Origin: Sandaracinaceae bacterium
GTDB taxonomy: Bacteria > Myxococcota_A > Polyangia > Polyangiales > Houyiibacteriaceae
NCBI GenBank assembly: GCA_020633075.1
Contig: JACKEI010000003.1
Location: 310,001-374,000, forward strand
Reading direction: 5' to 3'
Length of the DNA stretch: 64,000 nucleotides
In this document: piece after piece, positions 17,266 to 25,500 of the stretch
Numbering within the stretch: the stretch's first letter is position 1
Layout of the letters: each line of letters opens with the position of its first letter
Notes under the pieces: model-generated
Database searches by the model: none
The model's input: only the letters and a program-made list of their open reading frames with translations
Told to the model about the DNA's origin: nothing
Position numbers and translations under genes: made by a program

Positions 17266-17703
17266 CTACGTGGTGTTGTCTCGAGCGGGCGGCTCCGACG
17301 GGGTGACCTGGTTTGCCCACGCGATGGCCCCCTCGAGGTCGTTGGCGAACACGCGGCGCTCTGGGAAGAAGCGGCTTCCGCTGGCGATGATGCGCAGCAG
17401 CACACTCATCAAGGGGTGCGTGTCGGCGGTGACCGCCGCGCTGCGCCGGACACGGAGCCCCTTCGGGTTGGCGGAGGCTGCCTTCGCGAAGCGGATGCAG
17501 TCGTTCACGGAGGGGAGCTGGGTTGCGCCGCGCACGTCACTGACGATGGCGCAGACCTCAGGGTCCTCGAGCGCGCTGTTGACCACCTCGAGGTAGAGGT
17601 CGAACGCCACCTGTCCGCGCATGCGGCCGCGCGAGGTCACCACGGCAGCTACTCCGTGGCGCGCCCACGTGCACCGGTAGTCGAGGTCTGGCTCGTCGCC
17701 CAC
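17266..17703 (-). CDS. STAS/SpoIIAA-like small protein
   Basis: 145 residues from a GTG at 17703. The sequence has the look of the STAS-like/SpoIIAA-like proteins common in myxobacteria: a beta strand with CTWARHGVAAVVTSRGRMRG, a helix LYLEVVNSALEDPEVCAIVSDVRGATQLPS, and after LRVRRSAAVTADTHPLMSVLLRIIASGSRFFPERRVFANDLEGAIAWA a final helix. The VFAND-x-EGAIAWA ending is the usual closing of these domains. Function unknown; SpoIIAA-like proteins often act as partner-binding modules. It is divergent from the TonB-like gene with about 110 bp between. Confidence 0.65.
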   Translation of the reverse strand: MGDEPDLDYRCTWARHGVAAVVTSRGRMRGQVAFDLYLEVVNSALEDPEVCAIVSDVRGATQLPSVNDCIRFAKAASANPKGLRVRRSAAVTADTHPLMSVLLRIIASGSRFFPERRVFANDLEGAIAWANQVTPSEPPARDNTT

Positions 17704-17813
17704 ACGGCGAGCATACCCGACTGCTGCAGCGCGATGTCACCGCAAGCCGCCCACCCGGGGCGTCCTGCCACCCGGCCGGGCGGCGCCGGTGCGGGGAACA
17801 CGGCGCGCGTAAG

Positions 17814-18632
17814 ATGTTTAGGAACGGAAATGGTCTGGAAACATGGGCTCGACAGCATTTTCATGTGAGTCGCCGCCCGCACAGCGTCCGCCACCCGTAC
17901 CTCGTAGGAGGGGGACTGTCCGTGCTCGCGCACGTGGGCGCGCTCCTGGCCACGTCGAGCCCGCTTCCGCGGGTCCACGCCGCGGTCGAGCCGAGGGCGG
18001 CCGTCGTCTGGATCGACGCCTCCGCTTCAGGTGGAGCGCACGAAGCGTCTAGCGCTGCGAGCACTGCCCGCGACACTGCGTCGCCCGGGCTGCCGGCATC
18101 GACCCGACCGAGCCGAAGCGTGGTGCGTGACACATCGCGGGCGCCGGCCCGGCGGCGGTTGGGGACTGCGTCCGACGCCGGGTCGGACACCCGCGCGGCG
18201 ACTGGGCCTGCGGAAGGCGCCGAGTCGACCACCGCAGACACCGTCCTCGCCGCAGGCGTGGCGGGTACCGTTCCCAGCGGGGGCAGCGCCACGACACGCG
18301 GCACAGTTGGGCAGGGCTCCGCCGCGAGCGGCCCAACACCTGGGAGCGGAGCGACGGACGGACCGCGCCTCCTCACCTCGGCGAACCCGTGCGCTGGCTT
18401 CTTCCCGGCGGGAGCGCACGTCGCTCACGGTCGCGTGCAAGTGCACGTCGAAGTGGGAGCCGACGGTCACGCCGCGTCCACCCGCGTCCTCGCCGAGGAG
18501 CCGCGCGGGGAGGGCTTCGGTGGAGCGGCGCGCGCGTGTGCCGATCGACTGCGCTTCACGCCCGCTCACACATCGCAGGGGACCCCGGTCGGAGGCCACG
18601 CGCGCCTCCTGCTGAGCTTCCACCGCAGCTGA
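17814..18632 (+). CDS. TonB-family energy-transducer-like protein
   Basis: 272 residues. A hydrophobic N-terminal segment (residues about 28-45, YLVGGGLSVLAHVGALLATSS) anchors it in the inner membrane. A long Ser/Thr/Ala/Gly-rich periplasmic linker spans about residues 60-185, and the last 85 residues form a TonB C-terminal-like domain (GRVQVHVEVGADGHAASTRVLAE...CADRLRFTPA). The domain has the V-x-V-x-V-x-x-x-G and F-x-P-A features of the family. The usual Pro-Glu/Pro-Lys repeats of TonB are replaced by the Ser/Thr/Ala linker. ExbB/ExbD and receptors are not adjacent. It may transduce energy or act as a structural envelope protein. Confidence 0.8.
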   Translation: MFRNGNGLETWARQHFHVSRRPHSVRHPYLVGGGLSVLAHVGALLATSSPLPRVHAAVEPRAAVVWIDASASGGAHEASSAASTARDTASPGLPASTRPSRSVVRDTSRAPARRRLGTASDAGSDTRAATGPAEGAESTTADTVLAAGVAGTVPSGGSATTRGTVGQGSAASGPTPGSGATDGPRLLTSANPCAGFFPAGAHVAHGRVQVHVEVGADGHAASTRVLAEEPRGEGFGGAARACADRLRFTPAHTSQGTPVGGHARLLLSFHRS

Positions 18633-18766
18633 CCGCACGCAGCAGCCCTGGCTCCCGCCGAGGCCGGCGGGCGCGCCCAGCGTCACGGTCAATTGTTTCA
18701 AAAAGATTTCTAGTCTGTGTCTTGACAGTTTCTGCCCCCCGTTTCAGCTTGTTCGCAAGGCCAGCC

Positions 18767-19255
18767 ATGCGGATGAGAGACCCGTCCCACATAGCGCCCG
18801 CGCGCGCGCAGGGATCTCGACGGAGCGTCGGGAAGAGGACCGTCTTCGGACGTCTTCTGGCGTCGGCTAGATGGCCTTGTCTCGCGCTGCTCGCGCTCGC
18901 CGTCACCTGGCTGGCCGTGTCCGCGGCGGACGCGTGGAGCGGCGTGGCCTCGGCCTGTTCGGCCGCCACGGCGGCCTGCTCTCACAACGCCTGCTCTCAC
19001 GATGGGTCGGAGCTCCCCCTGGGGCCATCCGACCAGACGTCGGACGAGACCCCGGATGGCAGCGAGTCCCCCGGGGGTGAGGAGCGCCCCGAGTCCCCCG
19101 AGACCGAGACGCTCTGCGTGCACGCCCCTGTCGTCCCGCCGCCGTCGGTCCCCGACACCCTAGAGGTGCCCACCGGCTCGCAGCGCTGGGCGCGCGCGCT
19201 CGCGCTCGTTTCGCAGTACGAGCCCGACCGGCTGGAGCGCCCCCCAAGGGCCTGA
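18767..19255 (+). CDS. Hypothetical exported acidic protein
   Basis: 162 residues from the ATG at 18767. A hydrophobic segment (CLALLALAVTWLAVSAADAW, about residues 39-58) is followed by a short Cys/His stretch CSAATAACSHNACSHDG, a Ser/Glu/Asp/Pro-rich acidic region and a final amphipathic part. The Cys-His cluster directly after the membrane segment might bind metal, but this is only a suggestion. The gap upstream is unusually AT-rich for this genome (about 18690-18750) and contains TTGACA at 18722-18727, possibly a -35 box. The gene sits between the TonB-like gene and another exported protein on the same strand. Confidence 0.55.
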   Translation: MRMRDPSHIAPARAQGSRRSVGKRTVFGRLLASARWPCLALLALAVTWLAVSAADAWSGVASACSAATAACSHNACSHDGSELPLGPSDQTSDETPDGSESPGGEERPESPETETLCVHAPVVPPPSVPDTLEVPTGSQRWARALALVSQYEPDRLERPPRA

Positions 19256-19428
19256 GCGCGGCCGGGGGGACTCGTCTCCCCGTGCCGAAGCAAGCCTCGG
19301 CCCCCGTGGGCACCCTCGTCGCGAGCGCAGGCTCGACGTGCGGGTGGCCGGCGGTGGCCAGGCGTCAGCCCTCCGCGCTGCGCTGACGCGCGCGGACCAC
19401 TCGAACCTTCATCTCAAGGAACACCATC

Positions 19429-19935
19429 ATGTCCAAGAAGATCCTCTTTACCTCGCTCCTCCTTGCTCTCACCGCAGTCGTCGGCCTCCCCGTGGCCGGA
19501 ACGAGCTCACCGCTGGCCCCGTCCCGCGCGCAGGCCGACGCCTGTAGCGGCGTCACGCTGGATGACGCCGTGCGGCAGCAGGTCTACGCGCCGGGGGCCG
19601 CGTTCGCTGCGCGACCCATCCGCGAGACCGTGTTCCTGGCGCGCGCGCTCCAGCCGGTGCGGACCATGGGTGCCACCGTCCACGTCCACGCGCAGCCCGG
19701 CATGACGCGGCAGTACCTCGAGCGCGCGCTCGAGTGCCACGTCCGCAGCGGTCAGGCCGTCAACCCGTCCGACCCCTTGGTCGTTCCGGGCGGAGCGGTG
19801 CGCGACGTCGACGTGCTCTCGGCGGGTGGGGCCTTCGCCCTCCGCATTCAGGGCGACAGCCCGGCGGCCGGCCGCGCGATCTTCGAGCGCGCCGAGAGCC
19901 TGGTCGGCGGGACCGTCAGCGTTCAGCAGCTCTGA
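19429..19935 (+). CDS. Secreted protein of unknown function
   Basis: 168 residues, ATG preceded by AAGGA at good spacing. A signal peptide (MSKKILFTSLLLALTAVVGLPVAG) is followed by a mature domain of about 130 residues. Two cysteines (DACSGV near the start, LECHVRSG in the middle) could pair. The V-H-V-H-A-x-P-G-M-T segment near residue 85 with H83, H85 and the later H, R residues is suggestive of a metal site, but no known family is recognised. Same strand and spacing as the two preceding genes; a shared envelope function with the TonB-like gene is conceivable. Confidence 0.65.
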   Translation: MSKKILFTSLLLALTAVVGLPVAGTSSPLAPSRAQADACSGVTLDDAVRQQVYAPGAAFAARPIRETVFLARALQPVRTMGATVHVHAQPGMTRQYLERALECHVRSGQAVNPSDPLVVPGGAVRDVDVLSAGGAFALRIQGDSPAAGRAIFERAESLVGGTVSVQQL

Positions 19936-20027
19936 CCCGAGGCTGGACACAACGGCCGAGGTGCGGTCGTCGTCTCTCGTGACGGCGGCCGCACTGGAGC
20001 GGCTACCCACACATCAGCGGAGGATGG

Positions 20028-21398
20028 TCAGCGCGGGACCAAGCGTACCGGCAGGCCGTCCTTCGGCTTTGCGAAGGGCAGGTGCTGTAGGCCGGTCGGG
20101 TAGTAGCCGGGCTTCGCGAACTCGATGCGGTACTCGCTCAGCAGCTCGGCGTAGAGGCTGGTGAAGAGCAGCCGCGCGAAGTGCAGGCCGATGCACTTGT
20201 GCGGCCCGCCGCCGAAGGGGAGCCACATGAAGGGGTGCTTGCGGTGCTCGAGGCGGTCCTCGTCGAAGCGGTGCGGGTCGAAGCGGTCGGGCTCGCTCCA
20301 GAAGTCCGGGTGGCGCTGCAAGAACGCGACGGGCACGCACACCATCGTGTCGGCGGGGATGGCCACGCCATCGATCTCGCAGGCGTCCACGGTGCGCCGC
20401 AGGAGCATGGCCACCGGGGGATGCAGGCGGATGGTCTCGTGGAACACCCCGGCCATCAGCGGCAGGGTGCGGAACATGGTGTCGTAGGCGATGGGCCTCT
20501 CGGTCTCGTCCAGGTCGGCGCGCAGCTCGTCCTGGATGTCCTGGTTCTGCGCCAGGTAGTAGGCGGCCATGGTCGCGGCGCTCGCCGTCGTGTCGTGCGC
20601 CGCCAACATCAAGAACACCATGTGGTTCGCGATGTCCTCGTCCGAGTAGGGCTGCCCGTTCTCGTCCGTGGCGCGGCAGAAGGCGGCGAACGAGTCTCGG
20701 TCGTCGGACGCGCGCTTGCGGTCGATGCGGTCGAGGAAGAAGCGCTTCAGGTACGCCCGCCCCTTGAGCCCGCGGTGGTACGCGAGCCCCGGGATGTTGA
20801 AGCGCACGTAGCCGACCGAGCCCTCCATCATGTCCGCGAACGCGCGGTTGATGTTCGGGATCTCGGCCTTGTCGCTCTCGTCGAGCCAGCAGAAGACGTT
20901 GAACGCGATGTCGAGCAGCAGCTTCTTGATCTCGTCGTAGATGACGATGTCGCGCGTGGCGCCCCAGCGCGCGACGGTCTTCTCCGTGACCGCCTGCACC
21001 TGCGAGGCGTACTCCAGCATGGCCTCGCGCCGGAAGGACTCGGTCGCGATGCGGCGGTGGCTGCGGTGCTCACCGAAGTCGCGCATCACCAGGCCGCCGT
21101 CGAAGAACTCCCCCATGTGGGACTTCCAGCCCATCTTGCAGGAGAAGTTCTTGTCGTGGTCCAGCAGCACCACCTCGGCGTAGTCCGGGTGGTTCAGCAG
21201 CACGGTGCGGAAGCCCGTGATGGACACCCGGCTGATCTTTCCGAACCGATGGAAGTACTCCCCGAAGAGCGCGCTCGGGTCGCGCACCATGTCGATCGTC
21301 CGGCCCAGCATCGGCAGGCCGTCATGGCCCTTGATGTGGCCGAGGCGCTGGTTGGGGGGGCGTTGATCGTAGGGGAGGGTGGCGGCGTTGCTGGTCAC
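20028..21398 (-). CDS. Cytochrome P450 monooxygenase
   Basis: 456 residues, ATG at 21398, full length for a bacterial P450. The I-helix motif is AAHDTT (residues 266-271), the K-helix ExxR is ETIR (321-324) and the haem-binding loop is FGGGPHKCIG (395-404) with Cys402 as the iron ligand. The N-terminus has no membrane anchor. A GHIKGHDGLPMLGRTIDMVRDP opening and a typical CYP-like body place it with bacterial P450s acting on lipids or steroids, but the family number is not assignable by eye. It is divergent from a TetR gene whose gap carries ATG(A/C)AAGACAA repeats, so the TetR is the likely regulator. No ferredoxin or reductase gene is adjacent. Confidence 0.95.
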   Translation of the reverse strand: MTSNAATLPYDQRPPNQRLGHIKGHDGLPMLGRTIDMVRDPSALFGEYFHRFGKISRVSITGFRTVLLNHPDYAEVVLLDHDKNFSCKMGWKSHMGEFFDGGLVMRDFGEHRSHRRIATESFRREAMLEYASQVQAVTEKTVARWGATRDIVIYDEIKKLLLDIAFNVFCWLDESDKAEIPNINRAFADMMEGSVGYVRFNIPGLAYHRGLKGRAYLKRFFLDRIDRKRASDDRDSFAAFCRATDENGQPYSDEDIANHMVFLMLAAHDTTASAATMAAYYLAQNQDIQDELRADLDETERPIAYDTMFRTLPLMAGVFHETIRLHPPVAMLLRRTVDACEIDGVAIPADTMVCVPVAFLQRHPDFWSEPDRFDPHRFDEDRLEHRKHPFMWLPFGGGPHKCIGLHFARLLFTSLYAELLSEYRIEFAKPGYYPTGLQHLPFAKPKDGLPVRLVPR

Positions 21399-21428
21399 GG
21401 GAGGCTCCTGAGCGAGATGGATAGAACA

Positions 21429-21500
21429 TAACGGTCATTTTGTCCCGCATGAAAGACAACAATCTGTATTACTCCTGAATGCAAGACAAAAATGCGAAAA
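21429..21500. promoter_or_regulatory. Candidate operator/promoter region between P450 and TetR genes
   Basis: This gap is far richer in A+T than the flanking genes. It has ATGAAAGACAA at 21449-21459 and ATGCAAGACAA at 21479-21489, direct repeats exactly 30 bp apart (close to three helical turns). TTGTC at 21440-21444 and GACAA at 21455-21459 form an inverted repeat with a 10 bp spacer. These are plausible TetR half-sites. The regulator's start is taken as the ATG at 21521 because the second repeat overlaps an earlier in-frame ATG at 21479. Confidence 0.5.
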
Positions 21501-21520
21501 CGTCCTGCGTGTTCTGCGCT

Positions 21521-22159
21521 ATGCTCGCGCCGGTGAGCGACGTCGCACCCGACTGGAAGGCCAAGAACCAACCGCCCCTGCAGGACCGCATCCTGGAGGC
21601 CGCGGCGGACGTGATGCGCTCAGAGGGCATCGACGCGCTCCGCCTCGAGCGGGTGGCGCGGGTCGCGGGCTGCTCGCGCTCGTCGCTGTACCGCTACTTC
21701 GACACCAAGGAGGTGTTGATCGTCGCGGTGCTCGAGCGGCGGGTGATCAGCATGGCGCAGCGCATGCGCATCGAGCTCGAGCCCGTCACGGACCCGGCGG
21801 ATCGTGTGATCATGGGCATCGTGCGCGCCGTCGAGCTGGCGCAGTCGGACCCTCAGTTCACCGTGCTCTTCAGCGAGCCCAACAGCCCTACGGTCGTGCG
21901 CATCGCGGGCACCGCGCTCCCCCAGCTGCTGCTGCCCGTCATCGGGATGATCCTCCCGCTGTCCGAGGGTGCCGGCCTGCTCCCACCGGATGTCCCCGCC
22001 GAAGAGGCCGCCCGTTGGGTCGTGATGATCGTGGTGGGGCTGCTGACCTTCGATTCGGGCCGGGCCAACGACCGGGACGCGCTCGTCCCTTATCTCGAGC
22101 GCTTCTTGATCCCGTCGCTGGTCGGCGCGGGGCGGTGGCGGCGCGCCGCCGCGCAGTAG
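21521..22159 (+). CDS. TetR-family transcriptional regulator
   Basis: 212 residues from the ATG at 21521; an in-frame ATG at 21479 would extend it by 14 residues into the AT-rich operator-like region and looks less likely. The N-terminal TetR DNA-binding domain is clear: LQDRILEAAADVMRSEGIDALRLERVARVAGCSRSSLYRYFDTKEVLI, with the helix-turn-helix at about residues 41-61. The C-terminal ligand domain (SQSDPQF-type helices, VIMGIVRAVELAQ, ARWVVMIVVGLLTFD) is helical, as expected. It is divergent from the P450 gene and probably controls it, responding to the P450's substrate. Downstream, a small gene follows at 22209. Confidence 0.93.
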   Translation: MLAPVSDVAPDWKAKNQPPLQDRILEAAADVMRSEGIDALRLERVARVAGCSRSSLYRYFDTKEVLIVAVLERRVISMAQRMRIELEPVTDPADRVIMGIVRAVELAQSDPQFTVLFSEPNSPTVVRIAGTALPQLLLPVIGMILPLSEGAGLLPPDVPAEEAARWVVMIVVGLLTFDSGRANDRDALVPYLERFLIPSLVGAGRWRRAAAQ

Positions 22160-22208
22160 CACCCGCGCGTTCCCCGAGCCGCGCCACACACAGGAGGAGG
22201 CACAGGCC

Positions 22209-22436
22209 ATGGCGCCCCTGTTGGCGGACCAGCGCTTCGCGTTGGTGAGCGAGGCCTCCCACCTCCTGCGGGCCATGCGCTTCTTCGAGGCCGAGGGGGT
22301 GCACCCGGTAGCCGCACCGGCGATGTGGCTGAGTCGGGCCGACTCGGACTGGCGGGTCGAGGCCGGGGCCGAGCTCGAGAGCGAGCGAGCCTTCCACGAG
22401 GGGCTGGGTCAGCTCTGGCAGCGGGCCCGCGAGTGA
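22209..22436 (+). CDS. Small hypothetical protein
   Basis: 75 residues, with a strong ribosome-binding site (AGGAGGAGG) a few bases upstream of the ATG and clean coding spacing after the TetR gene, which together argue that it is real. The sequence (MAPLLADQRFALVSEASHLL... ending HEGLGQLWQRARE) is mostly helical, with no cysteine cluster, signal peptide or membrane segment. I recognise no family. It may be transcribed with the TetR gene. Confidence 0.55.
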   Translation: MAPLLADQRFALVSEASHLLRAMRFFEAEGVHPVAAPAMWLSRADSDWRVEAGAELESERAFHEGLGQLWQRARE

Positions 22437-22507
22437 TGCCACGGGCACCGTCCACGCGCCTCGGGCGCGCCTACGCGTAGAGCACCCAAGGCTGATACGC
22501 TGGCGCG

Positions 22508-25500
22508 GTGTCACACGCCCACATGAAGTACTTCCTCGCGCCGCTGGCGCTGTTGCTCGTCACGTCAGGGCTCCTCGCGACCGCGCAGGCCCAACCGGGC
22601 GAGACCATCCCCCCCGTGCTGCGCCCGTGGGTGCCGTGGGTGCTGACGGGCGACACGACTTTCGGCTGCACGCTCGCGACCGCTGCGACCGAGCCGGACC
22701 GCGCGCGGAATCCGATCTGCGTGTGGCCCGGGGAGCTGCGCGTCGACGTCGTCGAGGGGGGCGCGACCTTCGTGCTGCGCGGGACCAGCGACCGACAGAC
22801 CGTCTTCGCGCTGCCCGGCAGCGACCGTATCCAGCCCGTGGGGGTCACGCTGGACGGGCGGCCCGCTGTGGTGCTCGTCGAGGGCGGACGCGCTGTCGTG
22901 CAGGTGGAGGCCGGCGAGCATCGCATCGAGGGGCGCCTCGCGTGGACCACGCGGCCGGAGACGCTGAGGGTGCCCGACGAGGTGGCGCGCGTGCTCTTGG
23001 TCGAGGACGGTGTGACGACGGTCGCCTCCCGCAACCCGAGCGGCGAGGTCTGGCTCCAGGCGCGCGCGAGCGAAGCGCTGGGCGAGGACCGGGTCACGTT
23101 GGAGGTGCATCGCCGCGTGGACGACGGCTCGCCGGTGACGCTGACCACCCGCATCGTGGTGCGCGCGGCCGGACGCGCGCGCGAGCTGAGCCTGGGCAAC
23201 ATCCTGCCCGAGGGGGCGGTGCCCGTGGACGTCAGCGCCACCTTGCCCGTGCGCATGCTGCCCACGGGGGAGCTCAGCATGCAGCTCCGCGCGGGGGAGT
23301 TCACCGTGCTCGTGACCGCGCTGGTGGCGAACCCGGACACCGGCTACCGGCGCAGCGCGCTGCCAGCGCCCTGGCCCGCGCAAGAGGTGTGGGTGTGGGT
23401 GCCCAACGAGAGCCTGCGACAGGTGGAGCTGAGCGGCGCGGACGGCATCGATCCGGCCCGCACCTCGCTGCCCCCCGAGTGGCGTACCTTCTCGGCCTAC
23501 CTGCTGGGCGCCGAGAGCCAGCTCGCCTTGCGCACGTCGCGGCGAGGTGAGCCCACGCCACCCCCCAACGAGCTGACCCTGAACCGCACGATCTGGCTGG
23601 ACGAGAGCGGGACGGGCTACACCGCGCGCGACTCCGTGAACGTCAGCATGCACAGCGCGCATCGCCTCGAGCTGGCCGCCGGAGAGCTCGGTCGCGTGAG
23701 CCTGAACGGCGACGACCAGCTCATCACGGTGGGCGCGGAGGGGCGCCCCGGCGTCGAGCTGCGCGCCACGAACGCCGCGCTCACGGCCGAGTGGCGTGCG
23801 GAGGGGGGCGCTTCGGCGCTGCCAGCGGTCGGTTGGTCCGAGGACGCGCAGAGCTCTCACACCGTGCTGAACCTGCCCCCGGGCTGGGAGCTCGTGCACG
23901 CGAGTGGCGTTGACCAGGCGCCGGGGACCCTGGTGGACAAGTGGACCCTGCTCAGCTTCTTCGCGCTGCTGATCATCAGCGCGGCCATCGGTCAGGTGAT
24001 GGGCTGGCGCTACGGCATGCTCGCGTTCGTGGCGGTGGGCCTCTCGTACCACTCGGCGGACGCTCCCTGCTGGGTGTGGCTGGCGCTCGCGGTCCTGCTC
24101 GCCCTGCATCGCGCGCTGGTGAAGGGGCGCATGGAGCGCGTCTTGCGTTACGCGTACGCAGGCACGGCGCTGCTCGCGGTCGTCACCACGCTCGTCTTCG
24201 CGGCGGCGCAGGGCAAGTACGCTCTCTACCCGCAGCTCTCGCCCAGCGGCTTCGGCATGGACGACTACGAGGGGGGTGGAGCCGTGAGCGGGTTGACGCG
24301 AGCCTATGAGAGCTCGGACGTCGCCGTGCAGGCTGCAGCGCCCGCCGACGCCCCGGAGGAGTGGGTGGACGACGGCGACGGGGCCGACTTCGGTCGGGCT
24401 GCGTCGGGAGTCCGCAGGGCGTCGCGGACCTCATCGTCGAGCTACGCCAGCAACTCGGCTTGGCTGGATCCGAACGCCGTGGTGCAGACTGGCTTTGGCG
24501 TTCCGACGTGGAGCTGGAACAGCTACACGCTGCAGTTCGACGGACCCGTGGCGCGCGACCACGAGATCTCGCTGGTGCTCAGCCCGCCCGCCGTGACCCG
24601 CACGCTGTCGCTGCTGCGGGCCTTGCTCACACTGCTGCTGCTGGGCGTGGTGCTCGCGCTGCGTCCGCGCGCCCCGGCTGCGCCAACGCCGAGCGCTGGC
24701 GGAACGCCCGCTTCGCCCACTCCCAAAGGCCCGGACGGATCGAGCGCCCAGGACCCCCGGACGGCGCCCGGGTCGGCAGCATCCCTCGTGTCGGGGGCGC
24801 TCGTGGCTGCTGCGCTGCTGGCGACGCAGCTCCTCTCCCCCGCGGCAGCGCGCGCGCAGGACTACCCGTCGCCCGAGCTGTTGACGCAGCTCCACGAGCG
24901 TCTGACGCGCCCACCCGAGTGCGAGCGCTGTGCGGACGCGAACAGCCTGACGGTGCGCATCGAAGGGGACCGCTTGGTGGCCGAGATCGAGATCAGCGCG
25001 CGCAGCGCGGCCGCGTACCCGTTGCCGGGTCCGACCGCGACGTGGACGCCCGAGACGGTGCTGCTGGACGGGCGCCCGACCAACGCCGTGGTGCGTCTCG
25101 CAAGTGGCTTCCTGCACGCCCGCGTCCCCGAAGGGGTGCACACGCTGCGCATCGAGGGCCCCCTGGGCGGGCGCGACTCCCTCACGCTCGCCTTCGGGCG
25201 GGCACCGCGCACGCTGAGCGTCAGCGCAGAAGGGTGGGAGGTGGATGGCCTCAGCGCCGAGAACGCCGCCCCCGAGTCGGTGCAGCTGCGTCGCCTCTTG
25301 ACCACGGCCACGGGCCCCGACGCCGAGCGCCGCTCGGAGCTGCCCACGTGGCTGGAGGTCGAGCGGCGCTTGGACATCGGCGTGCGCTGGATGCTCACCT
25401 CCGTGGTGCGGCGCCGGTCTCCTGCGACGGCGCCTGCGGTGGTGCGCATCCCCCTCTTGCCAGGCGAGTCGGTCACCGACTCCAGCGTCACCGTCGAAGG

